A DNA stretch of 6,968 nucleotides from Promethearchaeota archaeon (GTDB lineage: Archaea > Asgardarchaeota > Lokiarchaeia > Sigynarchaeales > MK-D1). The notes beneath the pieces are model-generated. The model did no database searches. It saw only the letters and a list, made by a program, of their open reading frames with translations, and was not told the DNA's origin. Both the position numbers and the translations under genes were made by a program. This document shows, piece by piece, positions 4,986-6,968 of this stretch. Each line of letters begins with the position of its first letter. Within the stretch, counting starts at the first letter, position 1. The stretch is from assembly GCA_016839865.1 (NCBI GenBank), contig JAEOTN010000094.1, positions 1 through 6,968 of the forward strand. Reading direction: 5' to 3'.

Positions 4986-5315
4986 ATGATCTCAGATCTA
5001 ATTCATAAGCCTGTAGAGGAAGCAGAAAAAGGCGAAAAGCATGTCCCACACATCGAAGTTAGTGGTGGGAAGGTTATTGTTAAATGTGGTAAAGATATAA
5101 TGCATCCAAGCACTGAGGGTCACTATATAAAGTGGTTGAAGTTATACGGCGTAGATAAAGAAGGTAAGTTCCTAGAATTAGGTTCTCACTGCCCAAAACC
5201 AGTCGAAGAACAACCCGTTGCTGAATTTGAGGTGGATGTAAGCAATTTGAAAGAATTACACGCACTTATCTTCTGCAATTTGCATGGCTTGTGGGAAAAC
5301 ATGCTTGCTTTATAA
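4986..5315 (+). CDS. sor: Superoxide reductase, 1Fe neelaredoxin type
   Basis: A 109-residue class II (single-iron) superoxide reductase, which reduces superoxide to hydrogen peroxide in the cytoplasm of anaerobes without releasing oxygen. All residues of the square-pyramidal Fe centre are visible: H19 (in EKHVPHIE), H40 (MHP), H46 (GHYIKWL), and C97 with H100 (FCNLHGLWE). E17-K18 match the Glu-Lys pair that caps the iron and attracts superoxide in the Pyrococcus enzyme. The desulforedoxin-like N-terminal rubredoxin domain of two-iron enzymes is absent. Length is slightly short for the family but complete. The gene stands alone, with a terminator hairpin after it. A rubredoxin electron donor is expected by family knowledge but is not encoded in this window. 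Confidence 0.96.
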   Translation: MISDLIHKPVEEAEKGEKHVPHIEVSGGKVIVKCGKDIMHPSTEGHYIKWLKLYGVDKEGKFLELGSHCPKPVEEQPVAEFEVDVSNLKELHALIFCNLHGLWENMLAL

Positions 5316-5353
5316 TTAAACTAACTGTGTTGCACAAAATCCATTAAAAACAT

Positions 5354-5388
5354 CGAGATATAAATATCTCGGAACTATTTTTCTTTTT
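5354..5388 (+). terminator. Hairpin plus T-run after superoxide reductase
   Basis: CGAGATAT (5354-5361) and ATATCTCG (5364-5371) form a perfect 8-bp inverted repeat separated by AA, or a 7-bp stem with a 4-base loop. A T-rich tract follows (5378-5388). It lies 38 bases past the stop codon and most likely terminates that transcript. A role as a protein-binding site cannot be excluded. Confidence 0.6.
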
Positions 5389-5475
5389 ATAAACTCCTTA
5401 TAAAATCTTAAGCAAATTCTTGATCTTTCCTTTATTTTCTAATCACCAGAATTATGTGCTTCTCCCTCTTGAAAT

Positions 5476-5495
5476 ACTTAAACATTATTTTAAGT
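5476..5495 (+). promoter_or_regulatory. TATA box within an inverted repeat before hsp20
   Basis: ACTTAAA (5476-5482) and TTTAAGT (5489-5495) are perfect 7-bp inverted arms with a 6-base spacer. The left arm is also the best TATA box, centred about 25 bases before the ATG at 5504, and no Shine-Dalgarno site is present, so the mRNA is probably leaderless. A repressor bound here would block TBP directly, which suits a heat-shock or stress gene (inference). Confidence 0.5.
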
Positions 5496-5503
5496 GAATA
5501 AAA

Positions 5504-5863
5504 ATGACACAAGAAAAACACGAACATGAGCACAAACACGAACACCGACGTCAAGTTTGGGTAAATCCCACCAGTCCAAACGATTGTGGATGCCAAGATC
5601 CTGACGAGGAAGTCTTAATCCTTAATTATGAAATTCCAGGAGTAAAGAAAGATAAGATTCACCTACATGTAGTTGAAAGTGGTCTACGCTTAGTTGCACC
5701 TCGAAAAGAAGAAGATTATGACTTTGTTAACACATACAATTTCACATGTGATGCAGACCCAAAAAATGTAAAAGCTAAATACTCAGATGGAGTATTAGAG
5801 GTGGAAGTGCCTTATACATGCCCTAATCCGTATAAAGACGTTCCTCCAGTAAAAATTGACTAG
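5504..5863 (+). CDS. hsp20: Small heat-shock protein (Hsp20) with His-rich N-terminus
   Basis: A 119-residue small heat-shock protein, an ATP-independent holdase in the cytoplasm. The alpha-crystallin domain spans about residues 34-105: EEVLILNYEIPGVKKDKIHL, then GLRLVAPRKEE, and the signature AKYSDGVLEVEVP (91-103), matching the A-x(n)-G-V-L-x-x-x-x-P core. The C-terminus (PPVKID) has a short V-x-I motif like that used for oligomer contacts. Unusual features are the N-terminal alternating histidines H6, H8, H10, H12 and H14, and C28-G-C30 just before the domain, with C82 and C106 further on. These could bind metal (inference). The usual hydrophobic N-terminal arm is absent. It lies 188 bases after the superoxide reductase gene with its own promoter, and ends 6 bases from the convergent MtdB-like gene. 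Confidence 0.88.
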   Translation: MTQEKHEHEHKHEHRRQVWVNPTSPNDCGCQDPDEEVLILNYEIPGVKKDKIHLHVVESGLRLVAPRKEEDYDFVNTYNFTCDADPKNVKAKYSDGVLEVEVPYTCPNPYKDVPPVKID

Positions 5864-5869
5864 AATTTT

Positions 5870-6796
5870 CTACGATATCTCTTTCTTTTTTTCTTTTTCC
5901 TTATTACGAAGGATTACTTCTTTCGCAAATTCATAGTACTCCATAAAGGAATACGTCTCATAATTCGGTGCGGTCATCATTTCTTTTAAAGTCAACTTTT
6001 CGACTTTAAGCTTAATTTTTCCGATGGATAATGCGCCATAAATGTAGGAATTTTCATATTCCATTGCTTTCCAATAAGTATCAATTCCCTCTATTCCAAG
6101 AGGAGGAACTGCATTAGAGTCAGCAAAAATCTTATTGTCAGGAATTTTTTGTAAAGTGATAGCTGAGATGAGTTGAACACCAGCAGATCCACAAGTGAAA
6201 ATCAAATCCTTATCCTCACATAGTTTTGCCCTCTGAAGTTCATCTCCCATAGCATGGGCTGTTAGTCGGATATCATACATCCTGCTTAATTCCTCTGCAG
6301 CACGTTGTGCTCTTTCCTGAGATCGGGATAATATCGTTGTGTCAGCACCATTTTTTGCACATAAAGTTGCAACAGTTTGTCCTACCATACCTGTTCCACC
6401 AAATACTATTGCTTTACACTCACTGAGCGTTTTTTTACCAATTAAATTGAGATCCGACTCAATTTGAGCAACTATAGTAGCCCCGGTTGTATATCCTCCT
6501 CTGGGATCGATACACATGGTTAATTCAAATCCAGGAATCATACTTTCTCTTGCAATATCTAAGATCCTCTTCAATTGTGCATGATTAGAACCATTCAAGA
6601 AAATTTTTGTGAATTTAGAACCGTTACCTCCTCGCGAGAACATAGCGTCCTCAATAAGTTGTCGGATATTGTTTTCTGTGACTTTTCCCATAGGAACTAC
6701 AATATCATAACCAGAATCATAAGCAACATTAATATCAAAAGGTGATGGGTGGGGATCAGCATCGAGAAGATATAAGATCATTTTCTTATCAGACAT
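5870..6796 (-). CDS. mtdB: NAD(P)-dependent methylene-tetrahydromethanopterin dehydrogenase (MtdB-like)
   Basis: A 308-residue protein of the MtdA/MtdB family, which oxidises methylene- to methenyl-tetrahydromethanopterin with NAD(P)+ or runs the reverse reaction. The N-terminal pterin-binding domain opens with ILYLLDADPHPSPFDINVA and includes DPRGGYTTGAT (97-107), a family signature. The Rossmann domain has IVFGGTGMVGQ (130-140; G134, G136, G139) and then TTILSRS, the second-strand region that decides NAD versus NADP. DSNAVPPLGIEG (226-237) is also characteristic. The tail is very Lys/Glu-rich (RNKEKEKKKE). Length is close to the family's usual 290-300. The frame is open to an ATG at 6862, but that would overlap the upstream gene. 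The ATG at 6796 has GAGGTG 5 bases before it and starts at the normal N-terminus. It is not related to the F420-dependent Mtd of methanogens. Cofactor preference is not decidable here. Confidence 0.88.
   Translation of the reverse strand: MSDKKMILYLLDADPHPSPFDINVAYDSGYDIVVPMGKVTENNIRQLIEDAMFSRGGNGSKFTKIFLNGSNHAQLKRILDIARESMIPGFELTMCIDPRGGYTTGATIVAQIESDLNLIGKKTLSECKAIVFGGTGMVGQTVATLCAKNGADTTILSRSQERAQRAAEELSRMYDIRLTAHAMGDELQRAKLCEDKDLIFTCGSAGVQLISAITLQKIPDNKIFADSNAVPPLGIEGIDTYWKAMEYENSYIYGALSIGKIKLKVEKLTLKEMMTAPNYETYSFMEYYEFAKEVILRNKEKEKKKEIS
5882..5898 (+). terminator. T-rich terminator of hsp20, inside the mtdB 3' end
   Basis: On the plus strand TTTCTTTTTTTCTTTTT lies 19-35 bases after the hsp20 stop. 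It is the complement of the codons for the Lys/Glu-rich tail of the convergent MtdB-like protein. With only 6 bases between the two genes, this is the only plausible termination signal for hsp20. Confidence 0.45.
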
Positions 6797-6801
6797 AAGT
6801 A

Positions 6802-6826
6802 CACCTCGAACGATTTTCCTTATAAA
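6802..6826 (-). promoter_or_regulatory. Ribosome-binding site and possible TATA box of the MtdB-like gene
   Basis: GAGGTG on the minus strand (6802-6807) ends 5 bases before the ATG at 6796 and fixes the start. TTTATA (6821-6826) lies in the short intergenic gap, but its spacing would place transcription start at the ATG and exclude the GAGGTG. Either the gene is read from the upstream PAP2 gene or from a more distal promoter, for example near the ATTATATTTAAT at about 6892-6903. Confidence 0.5.
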
Positions 6827-6839
6827 GTTAAACCAATTT

Positions 6840-6968
6840 TTACCAAGGAAAAAGGGGGGCAACCCAATTTACATACAAGGGTAAGACGTATAGATTAAAT
6901 ATAATGTGAGTTAAGAACCCGAGCAACAAACCCAACAGAGATCCAACAATCACATCACTGAGGTAATG
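6840..6968 (-). CDS. PAP2-family membrane phosphatase, partial (C-terminal 42 residues)
   Basis: This minus-strand frame enters from the right edge and stops at TAA (6840-6842). It encodes 42 residues starting HYLSDVIVGSLLGLLLGF. HYLSD is the HxxxD part of the third PAP2 motif (SRxxxxxHxxxD), with the catalytic His as the very first codon in the window. A hydrophobic helix follows (about residues 6-28), then a short aromatic tail ending APLFPW. PAP2 enzymes hydrolyse lipid phosphates such as phosphatidate or polyprenyl diphosphate at the membrane. The substrate cannot be told from this fragment. It lies 43 bases upstream of the MtdB-like gene on the same strand, so the two may be co-transcribed, although no functional link is obvious. 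Confidence 0.78.
   Translation of the reverse strand, partial: HYLSDVIVGSLLGLLLGFLTHIIFNLYVLPLYVNWVAPLFPW

Noticed and set aside
4937..5011. 24-codon frame MEKQNCLVQLDK... overlapping the superoxide reductase start
   Set aside because: Its ATG lies within the TATA candidate, it has no ribosome-binding site, and it overlaps a certain gene in another frame.
5080..5265. Open frame antisense to superoxide reductase
   Set aside because: The plus-strand gene has every iron ligand. The antisense frame has no motif.
6797..6862. 22-residue N-terminal extension of the MtdB-like protein
   Set aside because: It would overlap the PAP2 gene end out of frame, and the GAGGTG site plus the family N-terminus support the ATG at 6796.

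Overview
The window is AT-rich archaeal DNA, most likely from an Asgard archaeon (inference). Three things point there: a longin-domain protein of the kind Asgard genomes share with eukaryotes (1934-2785), an H4MPT-type methylene dehydrogenase (MtdB-like, minus strand 5870-6796), and archaeal promoter architecture. Several genes have a TATA box about 26 bases before the start codon and no Shine-Dalgarno (leaderless mRNAs), while mntA and the MtdB-like gene have clear GGTG-type sites. No rRNA, tRNA or CRISPR array was seen.

Layout. Left edge, minus strand: a HepT/MntA (HEPN/MNT) toxin-antitoxin pair; hepT is cut by the window edge at the tyrosine of its RX4HXY motif. Then, also on the minus strand, come a stand-alone CBS-pair protein (678-1091) and a two-domain Fe-S protein (1163-1771). 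A divergent promoter region (1772-1933) separates these from a plus-strand longin-domain protein that uses a TTG start. Next is an Lrp/AsnC-like regulator (2846-3397) with a Cys/His-rich C-terminal half. A perfect 14-bp palindrome lies just upstream of its TATA box.

Centre: an IS1341-type (tnpA-less IS605 family) element, about 3463-4908, carries tnpB. TnpB lacks the usual RuvC-II glutamate but has a candidate substitute next to its zinc ribbon. The 3' end of tnpB folds into nested stems that continue into the element's right end, as expected for an omega (guide) RNA. The element sits directly upstream of a superoxide reductase gene.

Right part: a 1Fe-type superoxide reductase (4986-5315) with its terminator hairpin, then a small heat-shock protein with a His-rich N-terminus (5504-5863) whose promoter overlaps an inverted repeat. 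Convergent to it, only 6 bases away, is the MtdB-like dehydrogenase. Upstream of that lies the last 42 codons of a PAP2-family membrane phosphatase, cut by the right edge at the histidine of its HxxxD motif.

Taken together, the Lrp-like regulator, superoxide reductase and Hsp20 look like a stress-defence neighbourhood into which a TnpB element has inserted (inference). The MtdB-like enzyme belongs to tetrahydromethanopterin C1 metabolism.
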